Below are positions 60,601 to 64,000 of a DNA stretch of 64,000 nucleotides, piece after piece; the first letter of the stretch is position 1, and the number at the start of each line of letters is the position of its first letter. Both the position numbers and the translations under genes were made by a program. The notes under the pieces were generated by a model. The model was not told where the DNA came from and made no database searches. It saw only the letters and a list, made by a program, of their open reading frames with translations. The stretch comes from Sepioteuthis lessoniana. Its lineage: Eukaryota > Mollusca > Cephalopoda > Myopsida > Loliginidae. The stretch spans positions 42,866,850-42,930,849 of the forward strand of contig OY757934.1 in assembly GCA_963585895.1 (NCBI GenBank), given 5' to 3'.

Positions 60601-62758
60601 GTTTAAAATTTTGCCACTGAATAGTAATTCCAGTGTGTACTAGGTTTAAAACATACTGAATCTAAAGACAAGTGCTTATTGAAGATCTTATTATTATAAA
60701 GAACAAGAAAAAAAACTGTTATTGCAAGGGTCAAATCAAAAGGTTAGTTGATAAGTATCTGGTGTCTTATCTAAAACTATAATCCTTTTTCTCACATTTC
60801 ATTTCTGTATCATGACCATGTGATGAAGCAAAGGTCATACAATTGAGTTTTTGAAATAATTTTTTTAGTTACTTGGTTTAATGGCATACCAACTTTCATG
60901 TGTTATTTAATGCCAAAGTCACCCTTGTAAAAAGACAGTAGTGGTACTATTTAACCCATAGTTAAGAGGATAAGGGGTTCATACCTTTCACAAGGGTATT
61001 AATCCACAAGTGAATGTAATAGGATGACTGGAGTTCAAACTTGCTTACAACGCTGTTACAGTCCAGCATATTAACAATGCCATGGAGACTCCTGCCTTTT
61101 TAAGAACTATTTGGCAAGAATACTTCTTCTCAGTGTAGAGAAAAGAAAAAGTTAATTCATTTCATCATCATCATCATTCTCAAGGCATGAGCACAGATTC
61201 CCTTGACTCTCTCTTTCTCTCCATCATGCCTATCAACCATTGCTCTTAGTAAGTCATCTAGACAACATCTGCAGTCTGTATAGAGCTGATGAATGTAAGT
61301 TTTTTGCTGATTGACCAACACTGGTGTGTCTGTGGGTAGGAGTCCACAGTGGAACATGTATAAGAATTCAAAGGAGAACATTGCCTATGAGTTTGTGCTT
61401 ACTTCTCCAGGATGCCCAGCATGTCTTCTTTGTTTTACTTGGATGGTTTGTGAGATAGGAGGTAAGTGGCTATAAAACTGCAATTTTGTAGGGTTGTTGC
61501 TTCCAAGATTTGTTCAAAACAGTATGCAGCATTCTATTTTAGTTCCCATCTAGCTTTTATTTCCAGGTATTTCATTCAAATCTGAGTGGTGCAGCCATAC
61601 AGTAGCATTGATACAGCTTGGAAGAATTCCTATTTTATTTTTTCAAAGAGATCAGATTCCATATGGTCATCAACCTGTCAATAGCTGTCTATGGCTTACC
61701 TATACGTATGTTGATATCATTTTCAGTAGATGAAATATTGCTACCGAGGTACATGAACTGGTCTACTGATTTCAGAGTCTTGCCATTTAATGAGGAGATG
61801 GTATCATCTTGATTAAAACACATGAACCCCATTTTATCTGAGTTCATGAAGAGACTAATGCTTCCTGCTGCCTATTCCAGGCTATGCAGAAGAGATTCGG
61901 TTTCTTAATTTCTGAGTTTAGGCTTAAAATGTTTGTTTTAATTTACTTGATCACTGCACAATGTTTCAAATATGGATAAATATCTAAAGCAACTTACAGG
62001 TATCATTTTAAATCCAGGTTGTATTTGACTGTTTATTTCAATGGCTTCTGTCTCTCTAACTTGTGGCATTAGGGAACCTATAAAACATAAAGCAGAATTG
62101 ATACACTGTGAAGTCATCATTTTTTTTAAATAAACAAAAATGTACCAGAGCTGATGCAATTAGGTAATATCTGAAAGAAAAGAGTAACACTACTGAGACA
62201 TCATTTGCCGAGTGTCAAAAATTATATTAAAAATTTAATATGGAAACACAAATCCTACATGCTAAAATTGTGTTAACCTTCACTACATAAACGTATGTAC
62301 TAGTATACTAGCCATAAAAAATTATCATTACACATGAATTGGCACTTCTTCCAAGAATCATTGCAGAATCTAAGACTGTGACTGTAATATTCAAAGATCA
62401 GAAGCAAAAAGCACTGAGAAAGAGGTTTCTGAGACCGTCATGTGACAAGCCCCAAGCAAACACATAAATTATAAAAGGGAGATAACTATTTCTTGTGTCC
62501 ATATATAGTGTTGTCATAGCTTTGTACCACATAATGAAAGACCCAGCAAAGTGGGGGGGGAAGATAAATTGCTCACCTGTTCTATTTGACATGTCTTTAA
62601 TCCTTTTGTTGAGGTCAGTGATTTCTTTGTCAACATCTTCATACCTAATATCCCGAGCATCTACTAAAGGTGGAGTAAATAAGTCAGGATCGCTGCCCAA
62701 ATAAGAACATTGAAGATAACCTTCTTCTGTAAGTGTGACCATCATACCATCTATTCCT
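22220..62758 (-). CDS. BBS9: BBS9 (PTHB1), 3' part of gene, 12 coding exons (exon join, not continuous)
   Basis: BBS9 is a core subunit of the BBSome, the coat-like complex that moves membrane proteins into and out of cilia. Coding exons in transcript order on the minus strand: 62577-62758, 61998-62077, 59815-59871, 58074-58176, 55825-55932, 50304-50444, 42867-42959, 40971-41143, 36977-37129, 33928-34116, 28430-28619, 22220-22389. All junctions are GT-AG with matching phases, giving 1,639 nt (1 nt of a split codon, 545 codons, then TGA). Recognisable family segments include LQCSYLGSDPDLF, PSVTVK, NHKITIESNKA, PLQEYFEI, SQFRAIQRRLL and GWEESIDAAITHLL, which follow vertebrate PTHB1 in order with no large gap. 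The N-terminal beta-propeller is mostly outside the window. No frameshift or stop interrupts the exons, so the gene looks functional. Confidence 0.95.
23125..23189 (+). repeat. (TG)n microsatellite, ~32 units
   Basis: The longest uninterrupted TG tract in the window, 180 bp before the hAT-like element. Other dinucleotide tracts: 19870-19906, 20270-20297, 22804-22835, 22919-22945, 24377-24406, 24571-24621, 38422-38450, 49138-49156, 50089-50110, 54447-54471, 59185-59206 and 63539-63566. Confidence 0.92.
23373..24373. mobile_element. hAT-like non-autonomous DNA transposon, 1,001 bp
   Basis: The left end CAGGGGCAGAGACGG and the inverted right end CAGTAGCGACTCTAGCC resemble hAT termini and share an internal GCTACTC-TGCCC block. 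Both ends are flanked by the perfect 8-bp direct repeat ATATACAT (23365-23372 and 24374-24381), the hAT target-duplication length. Flanking TA microsatellite lowers the weight of the duplication. No transposase is visible inside. It lies in the last BBS9 intron. Confidence 0.75.
24407..24570 (-). repeat. Third copy of the microsatellite-linked repeat, minus
   Basis: AACTGACAAG...CTACACTATCC and ATATTGAACACTCTTAATTC are the reverse of the 20-kb copies. TA tracts on both sides. Confidence 0.7.
24625..24850 (-). repeat. Type H repeat copy, minus, next to TA/TG microsatellite
   Basis: TGTAATCTAACAAAAACAGC through GAGCAATACACCTAAAATTT and GATAATTTTGTGGAGTC. Its distal part (TTGAATCCTTCAATCCTTTC) also recurs reversed near 4250-4320. 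Confidence 0.65.
25411..25927 (-). mobile_element. Type C retroposon, minus, 517 bp
   Basis: Reverse orientation from tail (GGTTTTATGGCATATCAAAC) to CCAACCAACTGGGCCAACT. Flanked by the 10-bp repeat AATTTGATTT (25401-25410, 25928-25937). A separate short tail-only piece precedes it at 25346-25400. Confidence 0.85.
26432..26815. mobile_element. Inverted pair of type E SINEs
   Basis: Minus-oriented 3' part (26432-26544) meets a full plus-oriented copy (26545-26815, head CATTGACCTAATGAATAGAG, B-box GGTTCAATCCCAGGTCG). The shared 3' halves are inverted, so the transcript could form a hairpin of about 110 bp. Confidence 0.82.
27060..27335 (-). mobile_element. Type D retroposon, 5' part
   Basis: Middle end and 5' block (CACCATCAGATGCAGTTTAG) with decayed edges. 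A further middle-only piece lies at about 25940-26150. Confidence 0.65.
27975..28258 (+). mobile_element. Type B SINE, diverged
   Basis: TATGGCTATCATCATAGGAA through GGAGAAGGAAAACTTTGAAT to the 3' end ATCATATCCTGCTCATGGTGG. A poorer copy appears to precede it at about 27700-27900. It lies 170 bp from a BBS9 donor. Confidence 0.75.
28430..28619 (-). CDS. BBS9: BBS9 exon: C-terminal helical domain, GWEESIDAAI motif
   Basis: 190 nt, phase 0 to 1, acceptor tgatgaag|GGCTGG and donor ATG|gtatgt. Reads GWEESIDAAITHLLRTVLSR, then NTKDTTINPVPFSLPADTTK and VCKHITTFCDKLGKGARLIR. The opening and the KHIT--CD-L-KG-RL ending are clear PTHB1 signatures. Confidence 0.96.
28875..29135 (+). mobile_element. 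Type E SINE
   Basis: Head CGACTCATTGGCCTTGTGGG, B-box GAGTTCAATCCCAGGTTG, GTAAAGTGGAGCAATCCAGG, end CCAACTTTAC. Inserted in a type D element that resumes at ACATTTCTATCTACAT. Confidence 0.85.
29222..29450 (-). mobile_element. Type A SINE, minus
   Basis: Reverse orientation with tail, centre and a B-box-like CTGGAGTTTGAACTC. Inserted into a type D element whose pieces lie on both sides. Confidence 0.8.
30021..30994 (-). mobile_element. Type B SINE split by a solo LTR
   Basis: 3' part to centre at 30021-30288; the head remnant (AACCATTGCACTATGTGCAC) resumes at 30966 after the LTR. Flanked by GGAGTA on both sides (30015-30020, 30997-31002), within a type D element. Confidence 0.8.
30289..30965 (+). 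mobile_element. Solo LTR, second copy, 677 bp, nested in a SINE
   Basis: It starts TGTTGTATTTTG, ends TATAACA and is flanked by the 4-bp duplication AACC (30285-30288, 30966-30969). The interior shares the TATA region (ATTATATAACTCAG), the GGTCTCCAACTCCCTCTCAC segment and an AATAAA with the 51.7-kb copy. It is longer because a segment containing AACATGCCATTCCAAAG is duplicated inside it. The SINE reads on across the insertion. Confidence 0.87.
31875..32640 (-). mobile_element. Type D retroposon, long
   Basis: Tail ATGGCATTTCAACTCATCAA, at least five repeats of CAAATAATTTGCACACAGTT-type units, 5' block. Shows the tandem structure of the middle best. Confidence 0.83.
32645..33350 (-). mobile_element. 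Type C retroposon, minus, diverged
   Basis: Tail TATGGTATATCAACCATCGT, diverged middle, and 5' end ACCCCAGCTGACTGACC. Lies within the BBS9 intron 28620-33927. Confidence 0.75.
33928..34116 (-). CDS. BBS9: BBS9 exon: C-terminal helical domain
   Basis: 189 nt, phase 0 to 0, acceptor attcacag|ATTCTG and donor CAG|gtaggc. Reads ILILADVIEGNNAEQELAAN and continues SLSCATRLLNLLIRLWYPGN. It corresponds to the LAD-EN-----ATHL-LLI-LW helices of the vertebrate protein. Confidence 0.93.
34117..35334. other. BBS9 intron, no recognised element
   Basis: AT-rich intron sequence with only a short SINE-tail piece near 35240-35305. No open frame of interest. Confidence 0.45.
35335..35545 (+). repeat. Diverged minisatellite, ~55-bp unit
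   Basis: Three to four degenerate units around TTATAGAGAAACAGTTTGTA and GATTTTGTTGAAA, with differing lengths. Confidence 0.65.
36977..37129 (-). CDS. BBS9: BBS9 exon: helical hairpin, QFRAIQRRLL motif
   Basis: 153 nt, phase 0 to 0, donor CAG|gtcagt. The acceptor aactgaaag|CATCGA has a weak polypyrimidine tract. Reads HRLESARCKAELAQKTSQFR, then AIQRRLLIKFKDKSPTPLAG and LDVIMEETYRQ. The RAIQRRLL-KFKDK block is diagnostic for PTHB1. The acceptor was chosen because it gives phase 0 and a segment length matching the family. Confidence 0.95.
37378..37876 (-). mobile_element. Type C retroposon, minus, tail missing
   Basis: Internal repeats (AGTTCTAATTCAGTTTAGC) to CAACCCCAGCCGACTGAGCA. Starts ~250 bp from the BBS9 exon acceptor at 37129. 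Confidence 0.78.
38150..38407 (+). mobile_element. Type E SINE
   Basis: Head TTGGTCTAGTGGGTAGAGTG, B-box GGGTTCAATCCCAGGTTG, end GTTGTTAACTTTACT. A TA microsatellite follows after ~20 bp. Confidence 0.87.
38939..39077 (-). mobile_element. 5'-truncated type A SINE, minus
   Basis: Tail-first on the plus strand (GGTTTGGTTTCTTTG...GCATATCAACC) through CTTTCCCAAGGGT. Flanked by the 11-bp repeat ACACATTTGGT (38928-38938, 39078-39088). The tRNA-like head is missing. Confidence 0.88.
39278..40613 (+). mobile_element. Full-length mariner element, 1,336 bp, inactive
   Basis: Imperfect terminal inverted repeats (core AATAAGTTTCCAGACTTTTT) flanked by TA at 39276-39277 and 40614-40615 define both ends. 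This is the expected size and target site for mariner. It sits in the BBS9 intron between the exons at 36977 and 40971. It carries a disabled transposase gene on the plus strand. Confidence 0.93.
39482..40542 (+). pseudogene. Mariner transposase pseudogene
   Basis: Reading starts at ATG 39482 (MQSGSEDILEERYAI). It meets an in-frame TGA at 39533 and then runs open through the N-terminal DNA-binding region (VFEWHKRFKEGRESVRDDER) and IKAQFDISVGTVHTIIHEEL. Between about 40000 and 40075 the frame shifts, probably twice, before resuming as FFDSTSMIYIHWVPTGQTVN through HQDNAPVH and YSPDLTLCNFW to FEGD. The first and third catalytic aspartates of the DD34D triad are Asn (TCNERW in place of GDE-W, LTLCNF in place of LAP-DF). 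Only the middle Asp (HQDNA) is intact. Stop, frameshifts and two catalytic losses make it inactive. Confidence 0.92.
40971..41143 (-). CDS. BBS9: BBS9 exon: platform, PLQEYFEI motif
   Basis: 173 nt, phase 1 to 0, acceptor ttttcag|AGAGGT and donor GAG|gtaagc. Reads ERYRLQCDSFEAIYLLAEQL, then VTRLKNHFDKKQTGEYKLSF and NGNLPLQEYFEIINTHFE. The F-G-LPLQEYFE--HFE block is among the best conserved of the protein. Confidence 0.96.
41498..41722 (+). mobile_element. Type B SINE, diverged
   Basis: GAGTTCAAATCCTGGATGAG B-box region, shortened centre and ATATCCTACCATCACAGTAG end. 355 bp from the BBS9 exon acceptor at 41143. Confidence 0.75.
41855..42465 (-). mobile_element. Type D retroposon
   Basis: Reversed tail (TTATATCAACTTTTATGTGT), middle, 5' block ending in TATTCTAAGCCCTACTAATA. 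Ends 400 bp from a BBS9 donor. Confidence 0.75.
42867..42959 (-). CDS. BBS9: BBS9 exon: platform, VTVLASK motif
   Basis: 93 nt, phase 1 to 1, acceptor ttttttag|AATTTG and donor TCAG|gtaagg. Reads EFVGTNASGPGSALGFQFYN and GPVVTVLASKS. The GF-F-GG-TVLASK pattern is typical of this part of PTHB1. The intron before it (42960-50303) is the largest in the window at 7.3 kb. Confidence 0.93.
43010..43296 (-). mobile_element. Type B SINE, minus
   Basis: CCAACCCCTCCACATGAGTG to the head remnant ACGATTACATTACAAGTGCC. Begins 51 bp from the BBS9 exon acceptor at 42959. Confidence 0.82.
43325..43605 (+). mobile_element. Type B SINE, plus, head-to-head with the previous copy
   Basis: GGAAATGGACTCAATGAACC through centre CCCTTGGAAAAGACATGAA to AGTGGCTGAGGGGTTGAC. 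With the copy at 43010 it forms a ~600-bp inverted pair able to fold back. Confidence 0.78.
43990..45890. other. Interval free of the common SINEs, function unknown
   Basis: About 1.9 kb inside the largest BBS9 intron with more GC and none of the recurrent families. It holds short open frames on both strands (64 codons at 44878-45072 minus, 112 codons at 45390-45728 plus) that I do not recognise. It may be a remnant of an LTR retrotransposon. Confidence 0.35.
45310..45735 (+). promoter_or_regulatory. LTR-like or promoter-like segment
   Basis: Higher in GC than its surroundings. Three CCAAT-type boxes lie near 45390-45415, followed by a TATA-like CATAAAAG at about 45423. AATAAATAAACG near 45675 is a possible polyadenylation signal. 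This order resembles U3-R-U5 of an LTR, but matching ends, target duplication and coding regions were not found. A cellular promoter is an alternative. Confidence 0.3.
46200..46790 (-). mobile_element. Type D retroposon, diverged
   Basis: GGTACATCAATTCCTTATGG tail, middle, and 5' block with GTCAGCGTGAACCTGGGAG. Confidence 0.72.
46790..47713. other. BBS9 intron, no recognised element
   Basis: AT-rich, no open frames of note, no family matches seen. The same holds for 48521-50303 except for microsatellites, an ATT tract at 49889-49916 and a 71-codon frame at 49265 that is not recognised. Confidence 0.4.
47714..48520 (+). repeat. Diverged tandem repeat, ~240-280-bp unit, three copies
   Basis: Units start near 47714, 47967, 48244 and 48487. 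Each has GGCAGTAGAAAGTGAA at the start, ATTTTATAGTGGAGAGC-CACAAATCAA in the middle and GAGGCACTTCAGGCACCAAG later. Copies are clearly related but well diverged, so the array is old. Confidence 0.85.
50304..50444 (-). CDS. BBS9: BBS9 exon: platform entry, NHKITIESNKA motif
   Basis: 141 nt, phase 1 to 1, acceptor tttgcag|GCAGTT and donor CTG|gtaagt. Reads GSSRQMTRTIKLPLYLVIRP then CPPIKNANHKITIESNKA and ends NNIFP. The RTIKLPLYL and HKITIESNK segments are strongly conserved in PTHB1 and anchor the identification. A competing AG lies 4 nt further in but would break the frame. Confidence 0.95.
50565..50765 (-). pseudogene. LINE 3' fragment, minus
   Basis: Minus-strand match to the same LINE 3' end (TAGGTCTTCTAGACAGCA..., then CTGGTATGACCATGTGTAGG). 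121 bp beyond the BBS9 exon acceptor at 50444. Confidence 0.65.
50865..51215 (+). mobile_element. Related DNA-element remnant
   Basis: Starts GGTGTTTCAGAAAAATTGAT and CAGCATGTGTAGAAATAACT, matching the arm of the palindromic MITE at 58.2 kb. It is followed by ~250 bp with decayed coding-like sequence that I do not recognise. Confidence 0.5.
51270..51385 (-). mobile_element. Type A SINE fragment, minus
   Basis: Tail ACATATCAACCTTCATGGG and the first part of the centre, truncated. Confidence 0.65.
51478..51670 (-). mobile_element. Mariner-derived MITE, 193 bp, minus orientation
   Basis: Ends match the two plus-strand copies (AGCTGAAAAGTTCATAAAC and CTTTTCGTCCCACCCT) and TA flanks both. It lies directly next to the solo LTR that begins at 51699. 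Confidence 0.85.
51699..52207 (-). mobile_element. Solo LTR of a retrotransposon, 509 bp
   Basis: It begins TGTTGTATA on the plus strand and ends TATACAACA, the inverted TG...CA termini of an LTR. A 4-bp duplication TAAC flanks it (51695-51698, 52208-52211). On the minus strand it carries a TATA-like box (TATTATATAACTCAG) and downstream an AATAAA (CAAATAAAGTGAGAG), giving a U3-R-U5 order. No internal coding region adjoins, so it is a solo LTR. Family resembles Gypsy-type by duplication length only. Confidence 0.85.
53241..53490 (-). mobile_element. Type E SINE, minus
   Basis: AAGTTGGCAACCGTAGTCAA through GGGATTGAACCCCAGTC to the head. It interrupts a minus-strand LINE fragment. Confidence 0.85.
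53519..53910 (+). mobile_element. 5'-truncated LINE copy with tail and target duplication
   Basis: Encodes the RT C-terminal end of the family, well preserved (YGHLPPITKTIQVRRTRHAG-like, then EDTGCGPKDLPEAMNDREKW), and ends CACGACATGATGATGATGATG. Flanked by the 9-bp repeat ATGCAGCAG (53510-53518 and 53911-53919). This defines the LINE 3' end and its (GAT)n tail. Confidence 0.8.
54331..55824. other. BBS9 intron, mostly unassigned
   Basis: Contains a TA tract (54447-54471). A more GC-balanced part lies at about 55100-55440 and may be an unrecognised repeat. 52208-53084 is similarly empty. Confidence 0.4.
55825..55932 (-). CDS. BBS9: BBS9 exon: GAE-like domain, second half
   Basis: 108 nt, phase 1 to 1, acceptor tttttag|AGCCAAAC and donor ACAG|gtaaaa. 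Reads EPNKTKEVFASFNLGSQGLP, then TSLTAQVCASYLWPST. It is less conserved than its neighbours but in register on both sides; the exon pair around it joins without gap relative to the family. Confidence 0.87.
56070..56700 (-). mobile_element. Type D retroposon, ~630 bp
   Basis: TAGCATGTCATCCAATCTGG tail, middle, 5' block to AAGTCCCACTGATAGTGCA. Near full length, in the BBS9 intron 55933-58073. Confidence 0.8.
56893..57900 (-). mobile_element. Internally deleted mariner, interrupted by a SINE-like insertion
   Basis: Terminal repeats AGTCAAAAGTTTTGCAATAT and its inverse mark both ends. The minus strand encodes a decayed N-terminal transposase region (RYEFKLGHSAAEATK) with stops. The catalytic region is absent. 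A 461-bp retroposon interrupts it at 57283-57743. TA flanks are not clean. Confidence 0.75.
57283..57743 (+). mobile_element. Type C retroposon, 461 bp, near full length
   Basis: 5' TTGCCCAGTCGGCTGGGGTT; a middle with a short tandem repeat (CTAAACTGAATTGTTTGAAA); 3' tail TTGATACGCCGTAAAACAAA then (CCAAA)n. Flanked by a 13-bp duplication CTATGCA(G/A)CTTTC (57270-57282, 57744-57756). It splits a deleted mariner. The 5' end is not obviously tRNA-like, so the promoter type is unknown. Confidence 0.85.
58074..58176 (-). CDS. BBS9: BBS9 exon: GAE-like domain strands
   Basis: 103 nt, phase 0 to 1. The acceptor is ttttcag|ATTATG with an uninterrupted ~28-nt poly(T) just upstream; the donor is g|gtatgt. 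Reads IMFTTKILLENICCNINVLP followed by PLFTDKAEFQISSL. This matches the strand pair ending in the conserved PPL of PTHB1. The homopolymer acts as the polypyrimidine tract and may vary in length between individuals. Confidence 0.9.
58232..58537. mobile_element. Palindromic MITE
   Basis: Arms of ~110 bp: TGATATCATTTCATAATCTA and GCATGTGTAGAAAACACTCA pair with inverted copies on the right (ending TTTTTCTGAAATACAG). A duplicated end lies at 58232-58260. It starts 56 bp before the BBS9 acceptor at 58176. Confidence 0.8.
58557..58899 (-). mobile_element. Type C retroposon, minus, 14-bp target duplication
   Basis: (TTGG)n, the tail in reverse, a short middle and 5' end CAGTCGATTGGGC. Flanked by the 14-bp repeat CACTCAAATCTTGA (58543-58556, 58900-58913). 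The small size shows that the number of internal repeats varies between copies. Confidence 0.88.
59138..59180 (+). repeat. Isolated diverged monomer of the 43-bp satellite
   Basis: TAAGCACAATATTTCAAGCT then GAGCACTATTTTATTATACC matches the 43-bp unit 42 kb away with several substitutions. Only one unit is present. Confidence 0.55.
59231..59472 (+). mobile_element. tRNA-SINE type A with 15-bp target duplication
   Basis: Full-length head (CCTCGTGGTGTAATGGTTAA), centre and tail, flanked by the perfect 15-bp repeat AACCTCACCTACCTT (59216-59230, 59473-59487). The perfect duplication suggests a relatively young insertion. In the BBS9 intron between the exons at 58074 and 59815. Confidence 0.92.
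59543..59745 (-). mobile_element. Type A SINE, minus
   Basis: Tail, CTTTCCCAAGGGTATTTG centre and head remnant, 70 bp after the younger plus-strand copy at 59231 and 70 bp from the BBS9 donor at 59815. Confidence 0.75.
59815..59871 (-). CDS. BBS9: BBS9 exon: short exon with PSVTVK motif
   Basis: 57 nt, phase 0 to 0, acceptor atttcag|GCTGAA and donor AAG|gtaaca. Reads AEYDHEEGGDFQVPSVTVK. The acidic run followed by PSVTVK matches the start of the GAE-like beta-sandwich of PTHB1. Because it is a multiple of three in phase 0, skipping it would keep the frame, but nothing in the sequence shows that this happens. Confidence 0.9.
60095..60500 (+). mobile_element. Type D retroposon, plus, shortened
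   Basis: The only clear plus-oriented type D copy: 5' CCCTGTCAGCAGGGCTTAGG, block with GTGTTCTGAGTATGATATTG, tail GTTGATGTGCTATTAAAATT. Confidence 0.78.
60865..61090 (-). mobile_element. Type A SINE, minus
   Basis: Tail (GGCATACCAACTTTCATGTG), centre and B-box-like GGAGTTCAAACTTG, moderately diverged. Confidence 0.75.
61157..61910 (-). pseudogene. LINE RT C-terminal fragment, minus
   Basis: Begins with the (ATC)n tail and continues with the same 3' coding end as the 53.5-kb copy, then RT segments (reverse of FKYLGSNISST-, ...TAIDR-like) to about 61910, ending 87 bp before the BBS9 exon at 61998. Degenerate. Confidence 0.8.
61998..62077 (-). CDS. BBS9: BBS9 exon: linker into GAE-like domain
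   Basis: 80 nt, entry phase 1, exit phase 0, acceptor tttatag|GTTCCC and donor CCT|gtaagt. Reads GSLMPQVRETEAIEINSQIQ and PGFKMIP. Weakly conserved, but it fits in length and position between the helix and the VPSVTVK strand of the family. Only 499 bp separate it from the previous exon, the shortest intron seen here. Confidence 0.85.
62577..62758 (-). CDS. BBS9: BBS9 exon (first in window): propeller end and helix
   Basis: Acceptor ttgcag precedes AGGAATAG, and donor g|gtgagc ends the exon. One nucleotide completes an upstream split codon, then come 60 codons and one trailing nucleotide (exit phase 1). The segment reads GIDGMMVTLTEEGYLQCSYL and then a charged helical stretch (DKEITDLNKRIKDM). 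In the family this joins the last propeller strand to the coiled region. An alternative acceptor two bases further in is possible (tandem AGAG). Upstream exons must lie beyond the right edge. Confidence 0.93.
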
Positions 62759-62822
62759 CTGCAACAAGATTATTAGAAATGGTAATTTGAAAAAATAGAA
62801 AGTAATGATTTTCTTTTATTAG

Positions 62823-63260
62823 AGTCAAAAGTTTTGTAATATTTTGGTAACATGTGATTCAATTCAGTAGCTCCAGATGCTTTTACTAAAGTTATAAAAG
62901 TTATGAACACACTGGATTGAGAGATGCCAAGTTCACCTGATATTCTTCAAGTGCTACTCACTAGATTTGCCTCTATAGCAAGGAGCATGGTCTTGAAATC
63001 CATCCTTTCAGGCATTCTTGACCTTGCCTGATCATTGAGCTTTTTACAACACAAGCAAAATTTCTTGAATTATCTGCTTACTGTACTGAGATCAACTGCA
63101 CCTTAATATTTTGCACAACTAACATTTTTGATATCTTCAGCTGCATTATAACCCAGTTCAAATTCATAACGCATAAGTTCCCAAATTAGACTATGTTGCA
63201 CATTCATCTATGTGGCTTTCAAATCACACATGGAGCGAAGCAATGCACAACATATCAGCA
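62823..63260 (-). mobile_element. Second copy of the deleted mariner family
   Basis: Starts with the same terminal repeat (AGTCAAAAGTTTTGTAATAT). The minus strand carries the same transposase N-terminal remnant (RYEFELGYNAAED) with stop codons. The far end is not clearly defined. It lies 65 bp beyond the BBS9 exon acceptor at 62758. Confidence 0.7.
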
Positions 63261-63566
63261 CCCCTAAGCCAAGCCTCCAACTCATCATCGGTTCAGGAAT
63301 TAACGCATATGTATTAACTTTCGTTTGTTTACATTTTGCAATTGGATACCGAAGTGCTCAATTCATTAGAAGAGCTTTGCATTACGTAAGTGACAACCCA
63401 AAATTCCTGCGCTGAAGTGCTTAATCCCTGGTTGGGGGAGTGTATATTGTCATCCACAGACAGACTATTTTGTTGTATCACAACTCTTCAAGGTAGACAC
63501 GCAAGACAATCCAAGTCAGGATTGAAACCCACCTAACTTATATATATATATATATATATATATATA

Positions 63567-64000
63567 CGTGGTGCATTCAATAAATTCCAGACTTTTTTGT
63601 ACAGGTATTTAAAATTGTTGTACACTCTTGAAAATTCACTATGTTATTACTATACATCTTTTGAGATGACACCAATTTTTATGATTTCAGGTTCAAATGA
63701 ACAGCTACAGCAGCAATTGGAATACACCCTACGAAAACCTGATTGTCACTGCTGGTGAATTTCAAAAATGCAATCTGGACGTGAGGACACTTTAGAAGAA
63801 CGATATGCAATAAAATTGTGTTTTAAACTTGGAAAAAATGCCACAGAAAAGTATGGAATGCTTCAGACTGCTTTTCAACCATCTTGCATGAATCGAGCAT
63901 CAGTTTTTGAGTGGCATAAGAGATTCAAGGAAGGCAGAGAGTCTGTGAAGGAGGATGAGAGGTGTGAGAGGAGTAAGGAAGTCAATACACCAGAGTTGAT
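63567..64000 (+). mobile_element. Second mariner copy, cut by window edge
   Basis: It starts after a TA in a (TA)n tract with the same terminal repeat (TTCCAGACTTTTTTG) as the 39-kb copy, and is closely similar to it through the 5' untranslated part. The rest is beyond 64,000. Confidence 0.9.
63768..64000 (+). CDS. Mariner transposase, N-terminal part, open to window edge
   Basis: ATG at 63768 opens a frame with no stop through the last base of the window: MQSGREDTLEERYAIKLCFK, then VFEWHKRFKEGRES. At the codon where the 39-kb copy has TGA this one has TGT (Cys), so this copy is at least locally less damaged. It covers the helix-turn-helix region only; whether the catalytic domain is intact cannot be seen. 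Confidence 0.85.
   Translation, partial: MQSGREDTLEERYAIKLCFKLGKNATEKYGMLQTAFQPSCMNRASVFEWHKRFKEGRESVKEDERCERSKEVNTPEL

Overview
The window looks like a piece of an animal nuclear genome, most likely an octopus or another coleoid cephalopod. It is AT-rich, intron-dense and saturated with diverged SINEs, LINE fragments, mariner-type elements and TA/CA microsatellites. I see no bacterial operons, CRISPR arrays, rRNA genes or free-standing tRNA genes. The cephalopod assignment is an inference: the tRNA-derived SINEs with one shared 3' tail resemble octopus retroposons as I remember them. Only a database search can confirm it.

One gene is firmly supported: BBS9 (PTHB1), a core subunit of the BBSome, on the minus strand from about 62.76 kb down to 22.22 kb. 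Twelve consecutive coding exons were assembled by hand. Every junction has AG/GT splice sites and every phase is compatible. Together they give 1,639 nt, about 545 residues, running from the end of the N-terminal beta-propeller through the GAE-like, platform, hairpin and C-terminal helical parts to a stop codon. The upstream exons lie beyond 64 kb. Introns range from 0.5 to 7.3 kb and hold most of the repeats.

Layout. 0-22 kb lies downstream of BBS9: LINE fragments, a 100-bp satellite, a tandem ~300-bp repeat, foldback MITEs, many SINEs, a 43-bp satellite and a weak candidate two-exon small membrane protein on the plus strand (16.27 and 19.74 kb). 22-34 kb holds the last three BBS9 exons, a 1,001-bp hAT-like element with an 8-bp target duplication, and a three-level nest (solo LTR inside a SINE inside a longer element). 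34-43 kb holds four exons and a full-length but dead mariner. 43-50 kb is one long intron with an LTR-like segment and a diverged ~250-bp tandem repeat. 50-64 kb holds five exons, a second solo LTR, LINEs broken by other insertions, a palindromic MITE, SINEs with clear target duplications, and the start of a second, better preserved mariner at the right edge.

The most informative biology is transpositional. Several SINE-like families with different heads end in the same ~40-bp tail (GGTTGATATGCCATTAAAAC-like), which suggests one LINE partner mobilises them all. Nested insertions with readable target-site duplications give a relative order of activity. I found no convincing new cellular system; the strongest leads are listed as findings.
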